A stretch of 22,996 nt of DNA from an uncultured Lachnospira sp. GTDB taxonomy: Bacteria > Bacillota > Clostridia > Lachnospirales > Lachnospiraceae. The notes below the pieces were generated by a model. The model searched no databases, was not told the DNA's origin, and was given only the letters and a program-made list of their open reading frames with translations. The DNA is taken from the NCBI GenBank assembly GCA_947306285.1, contig CAMZGB010000007.1, forward strand, positions 1-22,996, in the 5' to 3' direction. Below, in pieces: positions 6,514 through 14,379 of this stretch. The first letter of the stretch is position 1. Each line of letters begins with the position of its first letter. A program made the translations under genes and the position numbers.

Positions 6514-8750
6514 TATTTCTTTCTCCTTACAGCCCATGTAATAATTCCAAATCCCAATACTAAAATTGGGAGAACAATTACAAATACAATCATACAGATT
6601 CTAACTGCCATAGCTGATACTGTAAGTTGTGATATTTGAAGACTCTTCTTAGCAACTGTAACTGTCTCTACGTCTGTATCAATATATTCATCTAGTGCAT
6701 TGCTCAATACTTCAAGGTTAGCATTCGAAGATAATTCATCAATACTGTCTGATAAAGAATATACTGATGAATAAACTAGCATCTGAGCTTTCTTTGAATC
6801 AGCCTTGTCAGTTCCAACCGATGATGCTTCTGTCGCTGCTACGTTTTTCTCAACAGATACCATTACGTCAAATGGTCCACTTACATCACCTTTTTCTTTT
6901 GTACTCTTCTTAGCTTTGTTTGGGTTTGTCTTTAATACTGATGAATCAGATGTTTTTGCAAGTGATGTGTAAGTAATATCCTCATTGTTTTTGTCTTTTT
7001 TGCTTAATCCAATACTATATGGTGATAAAACTGGACCAGAAATGTCAGCTGCAAAGCCTTCTGTTCCCTTCTCAAGTACGAAGAGTGGTCCACCTGTTCC
7101 ATCCATCTGCATTGGCATATAAGATTCCTCATCGTTTTCGACAACAAGTCCTTTTTGAACTTTAATATTATATGCTTCTAAAATTGAGTATAGGTTTGGC
7201 TTATTCTCATCAAGTGAAGTGGCAGTTTCAATTCCCATTACTACTTTTCCACCTAACTCTAAATAATCTTTAACCATTTTTGCTTCATTTTTAGAGTAGT
7301 CTTTTTGAGGACCCATGATTAAAAGAACCGCACACTTTTCAGTTGTCAATTCACCTTGAGCCTTCTTAGTGTTTAGATTAATCGTTTTAATCTGTCCGTT
7401 ATGCTTTTTGATAATATCTGTTAGGTTTTCCATACCACCAAGTGTTTCCTGGGACACTGTCTCTTTATGTCCCTCAACTTGATAAACGGTAAATAGATCA
7501 TCTGACTGAACGTATGATATAGCGCTGTCAATCTGTCCCTCAGCATCATAAGCTGAAGGTGAAGCTTGCTGTCCATACATAGCAGCCATTTGGTCAACCT
7601 CAAAAATATCATTGTAATCTATTACTTTAGATTTTTTGTTCTGTTTATTTGCAATAATCAAACTTCCCTCAGTAGGATTATTATTAGTATATTCTTTGAA
7701 GAAGTTTGGATTTGTCTTAGTATTCTTATACTCTACTTTGATATGGCTAGATGAAGCCTCATATCTTTCAAGTGTTTTAACTACAAAGTTTTTATAGGCA
7801 TCGCCCTTCATTGAACCTTTTGAAGATAAAACATATATATTAATATCCTTATCAAGTTTGTTTAGCATTTTGACAGTTTTATCCGAAATTGAATAAACCT
7901 TATTTGCTGATGTATCTACTGTAGCTGCAGGAACATGATCTGTAACAACTGTAGCTAAAAGATTTACAAATACAACCAAAACTAAAACTATTACAATTGT
8001 TATAGTACTAAACACGCTTGTGCCAATTGTATTCTTCGACGCAGACCATCTACGCTTTTGAACTGACTGGCAAGTAAGGAATAGGAATAACACAATAATA
8101 GATACATAGTAAACTATGTGGTCTAGTGCTATCTGTCCAGCCATTATGTCATTGAGTGGTCCCATTGTGTAGAACACTTTTAGTATGTCTGTAATAATGT
8201 TTCCTTCTTGAGAAATCAATCCTGTGATTGTTCCCATAAAGAATCCCAAAAACATAACTACAATGCCTATTATTGCAGCAATGATTTGCATCTCTGTTAT
8301 TGATGAGATAAATACACCGATTGCAATAAGTGCTGCTCCGTATAAGAAGAAACCTAGTATTGTCGTGTATGCGAGTGTAAATGATACCTTACCGAATATT
8401 GATAAAATCAATGGGTAACTACACATAACTATTACTGGAATAGCAAATATTGTTAGCAATGCCAAATATTTTCCCATCACTACTTTGAATAGTGATACCG
8501 GTGAAGTCAAAATCAATTGGTCAGTTTTATGACGTCTTTCATCAGCCATAACTTTCATAGTTAACACAGGTACCAAAAGAGCTAGTCCCATTGCACCATA
8601 AAAGATTGGTGGTTCCATATTTGGATATCCTTGCATTAGGTTATATAACACAAAGAATATACCGGAAATGAGTAATGTGGCTGCGATAAAGATACAACCA
8701 ATTACAGATGAAAAATAAGATTTTAATTCTCTCTTATAGATCGCTTTCAT
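6513..8750 (-). CDS. ABC transporter permease fused to a GldG-type auxiliary domain
   Basis: A 745-residue protein. The N-terminal ~240 residues carry about six hydrophobic helices of an ABC-2 permease (starting KAIYKRELKSYF, with the MADERRHKTDQLILTSPVS loop), resembling GldF. A further helix (ITIVIVLVLVVFVNLLA) begins a GldG/ABC_transp_aux region that is largely extracytoplasmic (YSISDKTVKMLNKL, VYQVEGHKE, LLIMGPQKDYS). A C-terminal helix ends in RRKK. GldF and GldG are separate genes in Bacteroidetes gliding bacteria; the fused form is known from Firmicutes, where the substrate is not established. I prefer the ATG at 8750 over the in-frame GTG at 8756 because GGAGG is 9 nt before the ATG and too close to the GTG. 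It overlaps the ATPase gene by 17 nt. Confidence 0.85.
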   Translation of the reverse strand: MKAIYKRELKSYFSSVIGCIFIAATLLISGIFFVLYNLMQGYPNMEPPIFYGAMGLALLVPVLTMKVMADERRHKTDQLILTSPVSLFKVVMGKYLALLTIFAIPVIVMCSYPLILSIFGKVSFTLAYTTILGFFLYGAALIAIGVFISSITEMQIIAAIIGIVVMFLGFFMGTITGLISQEGNIITDILKVFYTMGPLNDIMAGQIALDHIVYYVSIIVLFLFLTCQSVQKRRWSASKNTIGTSVFSTITIVIVLVLVVFVNLLATVVTDHVPAATVDTSANKVYSISDKTVKMLNKLDKDINIYVLSSKGSMKGDAYKNFVVKTLERYEASSSHIKVEYKNTKTNPNFFKEYTNNNPTEGSLIIANKQNKKSKVIDYNDIFEVDQMAAMYGQQASPSAYDAEGQIDSAISYVQSDDLFTVYQVEGHKETVSQETLGGMENLTDIIKKHNGQIKTINLNTKKAQGELTTEKCAVLLIMGPQKDYSKNEAKMVKDYLELGGKVVMGIETATSLDENKPNLYSILEAYNIKVQKGLVVENDEESYMPMQMDGTGGPLFVLEKGTEGFAADISGPVLSPYSIGLSKKDKNNEDITYTSLAKTSDSSVLKTNPNKAKKSTKEKGDVSGPFDVMVSVEKNVAATEASSVGTDKADSKKAQMLVYSSVYSLSDSIDELSSNANLEVLSNALDEYIDTDVETVTVAKKSLQISQLTVSAMAVRICMIVFVIVLPILVLGFGIITWAVRRKK

Positions 8751-9801
8751 CTTCACTCACCTCCTCTTCAATTTCCACTGTTTCTTCCACAGTAGTTTCT
8801 TCAACCTCTGTTTCTGTATTATCTAATTTGTCTTCATCTTTTTTCTTTGATTTCTTTTCAGGAGCTTTGTAGTCCTCTGTAATCTCTAGGAATACATCCT
8901 CCAAAGAACTTGTCTTAAAGTTCATTCCAACGATTGGAAGTCCTTTTGAAGCACATATAGCAAATAGTCCAGAACGAATATCTGTGTCTTCATCTGTCTT
9001 CACTGTAAGAGTAACTCCCTCATTAACTTCCACAATGCTGTAATCTGTAATAGATGCCATATCTTTCACGATTCCTTCTATTACTGTTTTATCTCCTTGA
9101 ATAGTTACTTCAAGAATGTTTTCTTTCACAATATCTTTAGATAATTCAGCCTCTGTTCCTTCAGCAACAAGTTTTCCCTGCGAAATCACATAGATATAAT
9201 CACATACTTCACTCACTTCTGGTAAAAGGTGTGAACTTAAAATTACTGTATGATCTGCGCCTAAGGATTTAATCAACTCTCTGATTTCGACTATCTGTTT
9301 TGGGTCAAGTCCGACTGTTGGCTCATCAAGAATAATAACTTCTGGCATATCAATAATAGCTTGAGCTATACCAACTCTTTGCTTGTAACCTTTAGATAGA
9401 TTTCTGATTAATCTTTTATATATTTCACTAATGCCAGTTTTTTCAACTGCAGCATTAATAGCCTCTTTTCTTTCAGCCTTTGGAATTCCCTTGAGTTCTG
9501 CTACGAATTTTAAGTATTCCTCTACTGTCATCTCTTGGTATAGAGGTGGTTGCTCAGGCAAGTATCCAACTGAAGCCTTTGCCTTTTTACTATCTTTTAA
9601 AATATCGAAACCATTCACTTTTACGGTTCCGCTAGTAGCACCAATATAGCCAGTGATTATATTCATAGTAGTGGATTTTCCAGCACCATTTGGTCCCAAA
9701 AAACCGTAGACTTTTCCGCCTTCTATATCAAGGTTAAGTCCATCCACTGCCACATTAGCGCCATACTTTTTAACTAGATTTTCAATCTGTATTACGCTCA
9801 T
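8734..9801 (-). CDS. ABC transporter ATP-binding protein (GldA-like)
   Basis: A 355-residue cytoplasmic ATPase driving the adjacent permease. Walker A is GPNGAGKST (36-44), the Q-loop is at Q84, the signature is LSKGY (135-139), and Walker B is VIILDEP (155-161) followed by the D-loop and a switch histidine in LSSHLLPEV. Residues about 215-310 form the extra domain seen in ABC-2 exporter ATPases. The last ~45 residues are a low-complexity acidic tail with many Glu and Asp, beyond the usual end of such ATPases. The start codon has GGAGG 7 nt upstream. It is first in a three-gene operon with the GldFG-like permease and the DUF4340 protein. Gliding itself is not implied, since no other gld genes are present. 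Confidence 0.92.
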   Translation of the reverse strand: MSVIQIENLVKKYGANVAVDGLNLDIEGGKVYGFLGPNGAGKSTTMNIITGYIGATSGTVKVNGFDILKDSKKAKASVGYLPEQPPLYQEMTVEEYLKFVAELKGIPKAERKEAINAAVEKTGISEIYKRLIRNLSKGYKQRVGIAQAIIDMPEVIILDEPTVGLDPKQIVEIRELIKSLGADHTVILSSHLLPEVSEVCDYIYVISQGKLVAEGTEAELSKDIVKENILEVTIQGDKTVIEGIVKDMASITDYSIVEVNEGVTLTVKTDEDTDIRSGLFAICASKGLPIVGMNFKTSSLEDVFLEITEDYKAPEKKSKKKDEDKLDNTETEVEETTVEETVEIEEEVSEDESDL

Positions 9802-9825
9802 TTTCTTTCCTCCGTCAAAATTATT

Positions 9826-9875
9826 ATTTCACACTATATACTATTTTATTCAAAAATATGTTCATTTTGTGAAAT
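9826..9875 (-). repeat. inverted repeat flanking the upstream region of the ABC operon
   Basis: The arms ATTTCACA (9826-9833) and TGTGAAAT (9868-9875) are perfect 8-bp inverted repeats separated by 34 AT-rich nucleotides, upstream of the ATPase start. No convincing promoter was found here; TTCACA and TAAAAT at a 19-nt spacing is the best weak candidate. Possible operator, unproven. Confidence 0.4.
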
Positions 9876-9908
9876 AAAAAGGACACAAAAATACATTTTT
9901 GTGTCCTT
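9875..9908 (-). terminator. intrinsic terminator of the infC-rpmI-rplT operon
   Basis: A long hairpin with arms AAGGACACAAAAAT and ATTTTTGTGTCCTT (9908-9895 and 9892-9879) is followed on the minus strand by TTTTTATT. It starts 5 nt after the rplT stop codon. Confidence 0.9.
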
Positions 9909-9913
9909 AAAAA

Positions 9914-10270
9914 TTACTGAATGTTTTCCTTTGCAACTTCTACAAGTTTTGCAAATCCATCAGCATCATTAACAGCCATATCTGCTAGCATCTTTCTGTT
10001 GATATCAATATCAGCCTGCTTTAGTCCATACATGAACTTGCTGTATGATAATCCATTAATTCTTGATGCAGCATTGATTCTTGCAATCCATAACTGTCTG
10101 AACTGACGTTTTCTTTCTTTTCTTCCTGCATATGATGTAGCTAAAGCTCTCATTACTGACTGCTTAGCAACTCTATACTGTTTACTTCTGGCTCCTCTAT
10201 AACCTTTAGCCAGTTTCAATACTCTTTTATGTTTTTTCTTAGCGTTTAATCCGCCTTTAACTCTTGCCAT
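9914..10270 (-). CDS. rplT: 50S ribosomal protein L20
   Basis: A 118-residue protein of normal L20 length with the diagnostic start MARVKGG and the basic helical N-terminal region (KHKRVLKLAKGYRGARS). It also has FRQLWIARINAASRINGLSY and the C-terminal globular part (DADGFAKLV). L20 binds 23S rRNA early in large-subunit assembly. In Bacillus subtilis it also represses its own operon by acting on the infC leader, and a matching leader lies upstream here. The ATG at 10270 has AGGAGG 8 nt before it. It is the last gene of infC-rpmI-rplT, 23 nt after rpmI and followed by a terminator. Confidence 0.98.
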   Translation of the reverse strand: MARVKGGLNAKKKHKRVLKLAKGYRGARSKQYRVAKQSVMRALATSYAGRKERKRQFRQLWIARINAASRINGLSYSKFMYGLKQADIDINRKMLADMAVNDADGFAKLVEVAKENIQ

Positions 10271-10293
10271 TTTGATTTCCTCCTAACTTTAGA

Positions 10294-10491
10294 TTATAGA
10301 TATGGTAATATCTTCTTCATATTTTTCTCGTTTGTCTTGTCTGCTGTTGTAGCCTTACGTAGGTTACGTTTTCTCTTAGCTGACTTCTTAGTCAAAATAT
10401 GTGACTTGTAAGCTTTGTTTCTTTTTAGTTTGCCAGTGCCTGTCTTTTTAAATCTCTTGGCAGCTGCTCTGTTTGTTTTTACCTTTGGCAT
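10294..10491 (-). CDS. rpmI: 50S ribosomal protein L35
   Basis: A 65-residue, very basic protein with the L35 start MPKVKTNRAAAKRFKKTGTGK, the central HILTKKSAKRKRNLRK segment and the ending MKKILPYL. Length is normal. It is part of the large ribosomal subunit and is placed between infC and rplT, as in most bacteria. AGGAGG precedes the ATG by 9 nt. Confidence 0.98.
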   Translation of the reverse strand: MPKVKTNRAAAKRFKKTGTGKLKRNKAYKSHILTKKSAKRKRNLRKATTADKTNEKNMKKILPYL

Positions 10492-10519
10492 AATTCTCTC
10501 CTCCTAATATTCAAACGCT

Positions 10520-11026
10520 TTAGCGCTTTTTCTCCATGAACATAGTCATGTTTCTTCCTTCAAGTTTTGGCTTCTTAGTGATTTCTGCAATGTCTTCTAA
10601 CAATTCTGCGAAATCATCAAGAACTGTTGCATTACTACTAATATGAGCCATCTCACGACCTCTAAATCTAAGCGTAACTTTTACTTTGTCGCCCTTTTCT
10701 AAGAACTTTCTAGCATTGTTAGCCTTAGTCTTCATATCGTGGATTTCCACATTTGGTGAAAGCCTAATTTCTTTTGTCTCAACCACGTGCTGTTTCTTTT
10801 TGGCTTCTTTTTCTTTCTTCTGCTGTTCATATTTGAACTTTCCATAATCCATGATTTTACACACTGGTGGATTAGCCTTCGGTGAAATCTTAATCAAATC
10901 AAGATCTTCGTCATAAGCTCTCTGTTGAGCTTCCTGTGCCGACATGACGCCTATCTGCTCTCCATCTGGTCCAATCACGCGAACTTCGTCATCTCTGATT
11001 TGTTCGTTAATCTGTACTTTATTAAT
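10520..11026 (-). CDS. infC: translation initiation factor IF-3 (ATT start)
   Basis: IF-3 binds the 30S subunit, prevents premature 50S joining and checks the start codon and initiator tRNA. The N-domain contains NEQIRDDEVRVIGPDG and ALANPP-type KANPPVCKIMDYGKF; a Lys-rich linker follows; the C-domain contains RFRGREMAH. Extending upstream of the internal GTG at 10978 adds the conserved INEQIRDDEVR. No ATG, GTG or TTG lies further upstream in frame at a sensible position. An ATT codon at 11026 is spaced 9 nt from GGAGG (11040-11036), giving 168 residues. AUU starts of infC are known in Escherichia coli and underlie autoregulation by IF-3 itself. An alternative ATT at 11032 is only 3 nt from the Shine-Dalgarno. 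It is the first gene of the infC-rpmI-rplT operon. Confidence 0.95.
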   Translation of the reverse strand: MNKVQINEQIRDDEVRVIGPDGEQIGVMSAQEAQQRAYDEDLDLIKISPKANPPVCKIMDYGKFKYEQQKKEKEAKKKQHVVETKEIRLSPNVEIHDMKTKANNARKFLEKGDKVKVTLRFRGREMAHISSNATVLDDFAELLEDIAEITKKPKLEGRNMTMFMEKKR

Positions 11027-11201
11027 TGTAATGCACCTCCATTATTTTGACTTTTTTAACTCAATAAAAAAGTGGATAATCACAGAGATTATCCACATAA
11101 ATAACAATTCAAAACACTCTAGTTAGTGTTTAAAAAGTATGAACCTCGAATCACTCCTCGTGTCTGGGTGAGAGTGGATACTCTGCTTTCTTTTTACAAC
11201 G
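11027..11201 (-). ncRNA. infC operon leader (L20-type attenuator)
   Basis: A structured leader of about 175 nt between a strong promoter and infC. It contains the hairpins AGAGT-ATCC-ACTCT (near 11182-11169) and AAACACT/AGTGTTT (about 11132-11113), then an intrinsic terminator. The segment TATCCAC of the first hairpin (11180-11174) is complementary to GTGGATA in the 5' arm of the terminator, which gives an alternative antiterminator pairing. Position and layout match the L20 leader of Firmicutes, where L20 binding causes premature termination. I assign the class from synteny and structure, not from a covariance search. Confidence 0.75.
11066..11096 (-). terminator. leader terminator (attenuator) before infC
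   Basis: The 10-bp arms GTGGATAATC and GATTATCCAC (11096-11087 and 11081-11072) with a 5-nt loop are followed on the minus strand by six T residues. It precedes the infC Shine-Dalgarno by about 25 nt. It is also the first terminator that thrS transcripts would meet. Confidence 0.88.
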
Positions 11202-11207
11202 TGTAGT

Positions 11208-11236
11208 AATATACCATTATTACTAGGTTTTGTCAA
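11208..11236 (-). promoter_or_regulatory. promoter of infC-rpmI-rplT
   Basis: A consensus -35 TTGACA (11236-11231), 17-nt spacer and -10 TATATT (11213-11208) give a predicted start near 11201. This is the best-matching sigma-A-type promoter in the window, and it lies directly after the thrS stop codon. Confidence 0.9.
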
Positions 11237-11248
11237 TTGATTTTGGGA

Positions 11249-13228
11249 CTATTTTTGACCCTGATTTCTCTCTTCTTCAGGTAATTCTTCCCTTATTTCT
11301 TTTGACTCAATTTCATTAGTAATCTGAGAGATAAACTCGACTAATGGCTTAACTCCTTCGTCGCCAGCGAAACGGCTTCTAACTGAAACTGTACCGTCTG
11401 TCTGCTCTTGCTCACCAACTACTAGCATATAAGGAAGTCTATTTAGTCTAGCTTCTCTTATCTTATAACCAATCTTTTCAGATCTGTTATCAACTGTTAC
11501 ATCAACGCCAGCTTTCTTTAGCTTAGCTGCAACGTCATTTGCATAGTCTTCGTACTTGTCTGAAATAGGAAGTACTCTTACTTGCTCTGGGCAAAGCCAT
11601 GTAGGGAACTTGCCAGCATAGTGCTCAATCAACCACGCCAAAGTTCTCTCATAACATCCCATTGATGTTCTGTGAATGATGTAAGGTCTCTGCTTGTCAC
11701 CATTCTCATCTATATAGTACATATCCATCTTTTCTGCAATCGCGTTATCAAGCTGGATAGTTACCATTGTATCTTCTTTTCCATATACATTGTCGGCCTG
11801 GATATCAATCTTAGGTCCGTAGAATGCAGCCTCGCCCTCTTCCTCTGTGAACTCAACATCGTTATCGATAAGTAACTGACGAAGAACACTTTGTGACTCA
11901 TCCCAGTAATCCTCATCACCCAAATATTTTTCCTTATTATTTGGATCCCATTTTGACAATCTAAATCTGATATCGTCTTCCACGCCTAGTACCTTAAAAA
12001 TGTACATAGCAAGTTCAAGACATCTTGTTAACTCCTGCTTAACTTGGTCAGGACGAATCATCAAGTGTGCCTCAGTAATTGTAAACTGACGAACACGAGT
12101 TAGTCCGTGCATCTCACCAGACTCTTCGTTTCTGAACAATGTTGATGTCTCAGAATATCTAATAGGAAGATCTCTGTATGATCTTTGTTCATTCTTATAA
12201 ATATAGTACTGGAATGGACATGTCATTGGACGGAGTGTTAATACCTCATCGTCCTTCTCCTCATCGCCCAAAACAAACATTGACTCTTTATAATGATCCC
12301 AGTGACCTGAAATCTTAAACAAGTCATTCTTTGCCATTAGAGGTGTACGTGTACGCTCATAGCCCCACTCATTGTCCTCTAAGTCTTCAATCCAGCGTTG
12401 AAGTTTCATAATCATTTTTGTGCCTTTAGGAGTAAACAAAGGAAGTCCCTGACCGATTACATCAACTGTTGTAAATAGACCCATCTCACGACCAAGTCTG
12501 TTGTGGTCTCTTCTCTTCGCTTCTTCTAATGACTCAAGATAAGCTGCCAATTCTTTTTTATCGTCAAAAGCTGTACCATAAATTCTCTGTAGTCTAGCTT
12601 TATTCTCATCGCCTCTCCAGTAAGCCATAGATGATGAAATAAGTTTAAACGCTTTAACCTGCTTTGTGCTCATTAAATGTGGTCCAGCACAAAGGTCAAC
12701 AAATTTTTCACCCTGACTGTAGAATGAAATAGTTGAATCCTCAGGCAAGTCTTGAATAAGTTCTACTTTGTAATCCTCTTTTCTGTCAGCCATATACTTG
12801 ATGGCATCCTCTCGAGGCAAAGTAAATCTCTTTATCTCTGCACCCTCTTTAATAATCTTTTTCATCTCTGCTTCTATGGCATCTAAATCATCACGAGTGA
12901 ATGGCTCGTGTTCGAAGTCATAATAAAAGCCTGTATCAGTAGCTGGGCCAATTGCTAGTTTAGTTTCAGGCCAAAGTCTCTTTACAGCCTCCGCCAAAAT
13001 ATGACTTGCAGTATGTCTGTAAGCCTTTTTACCTTCGTCATCTCTGAAGGTTAGTATATTTAGTTTGGCATCATCCTCAATAGTAGTTCTTAGGTCTACT
13101 ACTTCGCCATTCACCTCTCCTGCGCACGCTGCTCTTCCAAGTCCAGGCGCTATATCAAAGGCTATATCTTTAACAGACATAGCCTCCGCGTATTCTTTTA
13201 CCGATCCATCTTTTAATGTGATTTTCAT
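11249..13228 (-). CDS. thrS: threonyl-tRNA synthetase
   Basis: A 659-residue class II synthetase that charges tRNA-Thr. The N-terminal TGS domain (1-62) is followed by the editing domain with HTASH (H72, H76) and the LCAGPHL segment. The catalytic core contains LRPMTCPFQ, RYSETSTLFRNE and HRTSMGCYERT, and an anticodon-binding domain closes the protein (VRVLPISDKY, ARLNRLPYMLVVGEQE). Length is normal. The start has AGGAG a few nt before the ATG. It lies 12 nt after the CAP-protein gene, so there is no room for the T-box leader that commonly controls thrS in Firmicutes. No terminator follows before the infC promoter. Expression probably depends on the upstream operon. Confidence 0.98.
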   Translation of the reverse strand: MKITLKDGSVKEYAEAMSVKDIAFDIAPGLGRAACAGEVNGEVVDLRTTIEDDAKLNILTFRDDEGKKAYRHTASHILAEAVKRLWPETKLAIGPATDTGFYYDFEHEPFTRDDLDAIEAEMKKIIKEGAEIKRFTLPREDAIKYMADRKEDYKVELIQDLPEDSTISFYSQGEKFVDLCAGPHLMSTKQVKAFKLISSSMAYWRGDENKARLQRIYGTAFDDKKELAAYLESLEEAKRRDHNRLGREMGLFTTVDVIGQGLPLFTPKGTKMIMKLQRWIEDLEDNEWGYERTRTPLMAKNDLFKISGHWDHYKESMFVLGDEEKDDEVLTLRPMTCPFQYYIYKNEQRSYRDLPIRYSETSTLFRNEESGEMHGLTRVRQFTITEAHLMIRPDQVKQELTRCLELAMYIFKVLGVEDDIRFRLSKWDPNNKEKYLGDEDYWDESQSVLRQLLIDNDVEFTEEEGEAAFYGPKIDIQADNVYGKEDTMVTIQLDNAIAEKMDMYYIDENGDKQRPYIIHRTSMGCYERTLAWLIEHYAGKFPTWLCPEQVRVLPISDKYEDYANDVAAKLKKAGVDVTVDNRSEKIGYKIREARLNRLPYMLVVGEQEQTDGTVSVRSRFAGDEGVKPLVEFISQITNEIESKEIREELPEEERNQGQK

Positions 13229-13240
13229 AATGTCTCCTTA

Positions 13241-14344
13241 TTATTTAGAATAGAATAGTTGATCCCAGAACACTGCAATACATGGATGCGTATGATAATT
13301 AGTAAATTGAATACTATCATCATGTCCAATACCTACATATGTATATTTATTACTCAACATATTCTTTTTATGAGCTTCTGAAGCCAAAAATGCTTTAAAA
13401 CAAGTATTCAAAAACTCTTCTCTTTGAGTGACAGTATCTGTCACAAAACTGATATTCTCTCCCACATGACTACCAAATGGCAAGTTGAACTCCGGAACAA
13501 CTGTACTAAAAGATCTTCCATCAGGTCTTCTATGCGAGAAATTTCCATCAAGCCTTATGCCTAAGCCTACTACTTCTATTTTTTTAGGTTTAAGTTCTTT
13601 AGCTCTCTTTCTAGCCGCCCTCATCAAACGGTTCAATATCTTTAATGGTTTTACTCTATTTTGAATTCTAAGATTATTTATTCTTCTTAGCATTTCGTAT
13701 GCGTCTTTTTGATTTTCAATCAAATTAGGGTCGTTCAAATCTGTAACAACTACTTCACATGCATACTTTTTCTTTCCAACTTTCGCATAAACGGATGTTA
13801 CACCCTTTGACACTGGAGTAACTACTCCTTTATTTGAAACTGTCGCAATTGCGTTATTGTTCGATTTCCACTTAGCTTTCTTTTTAGTATTCTTCAAAGC
13901 TAATGGGAAAGTACTCTTCTTCTTATTTAGAATACTTTGACCAAGTTCATTATACTCAATACTATGTAAATCCAGTTTAAGTCGTAAAACGTTCAATGTA
14001 GTTTTTCTATAATTCTTTACTGGGATGAACATATTGCTGGTGACTGTTATCTTGCATTTACCCACTCGTTTTCCACTACGCGCAACGATAGTACACTTGC
14101 CCTTTTTCCTTCCAGTAACTTTACCGGTTTTGGAAACAGTAGCAATTTTCTTATTTGTACTCTTCCATTTTACTTTTGCACCTGTGTGAGCAATAAGTTT
14201 AACAGTGTATCCACCCGTCATTGTAAAATATGAATAATTAAGGTCTAACTTGGCAGCCTTAACTTCCATATTCCCACAGACCGGAAGCATCAGAACAATC
14301 ATAACCAAACTTACTACTGCACTAATAAATCTCTTCATAATCAT
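13241..14344 (-). CDS. secreted CAP (SCP/PR-1) protein with two Big_2-like domains
   Basis: A 367-residue exported protein. The signal peptide covers about residues 1-30 (hydrophobic core, then EVKA-AKLD). A Lys-rich Big_2 domain spans about 31-102 (VKWKSTNKKIATVSKTGKV), and a second Big_2-like domain about 145-201 (AKWKSNNNAIATVSNKGVV). The C-terminal CAP domain spans about 212-365 and has FSHRRPDGRSF (H271), HVGENIS (E296), SEAHKKNML (H325), YVGIG and a WDQLF end. CAP proteins of this type are extracellular and mostly of unknown function in bacteria. GGGAGG lies 10 nt before the chosen ATG; another ATG two codons downstream is possible. It sits between a membrane-anchored folding-factor-like gene and thrS with short gaps. 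The strong basic character may favour cell-wall retention (inference). Confidence 0.87.
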   Translation of the reverse strand: MIMKRFISAVVSLVMIVLMLPVCGNMEVKAAKLDLNYSYFTMTGGYTVKLIAHTGAKVKWKSTNKKIATVSKTGKVTGRKKGKCTIVARSGKRVGKCKITVTSNMFIPVKNYRKTTLNVLRLKLDLHSIEYNELGQSILNKKKSTFPLALKNTKKKAKWKSNNNAIATVSNKGVVTPVSKGVTSVYAKVGKKKYACEVVVTDLNDPNLIENQKDAYEMLRRINNLRIQNRVKPLKILNRLMRAARKRAKELKPKKIEVVGLGIRLDGNFSHRRPDGRSFSTVVPEFNLPFGSHVGENISFVTDTVTQREEFLNTCFKAFLASEAHKKNMLSNKYTYVGIGHDDSIQFTNYHTHPCIAVFWDQLFYSK

Positions 14345-14379
14345 TCTTCAAATACCTCCCTTCAATTAGTCAAAGGTAC

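Noticed and set aside
6513..9801. Gliding motility locus
   Set aside because: Only ATPase, GldFG-like and DUF4340 genes are present; these are widespread in non-gliding Firmicutes.
13229..13240. T-box or other riboswitch for thrS
   Set aside because: The gap is only 12 nt and no T-box consensus is seen there or in the infC leader.
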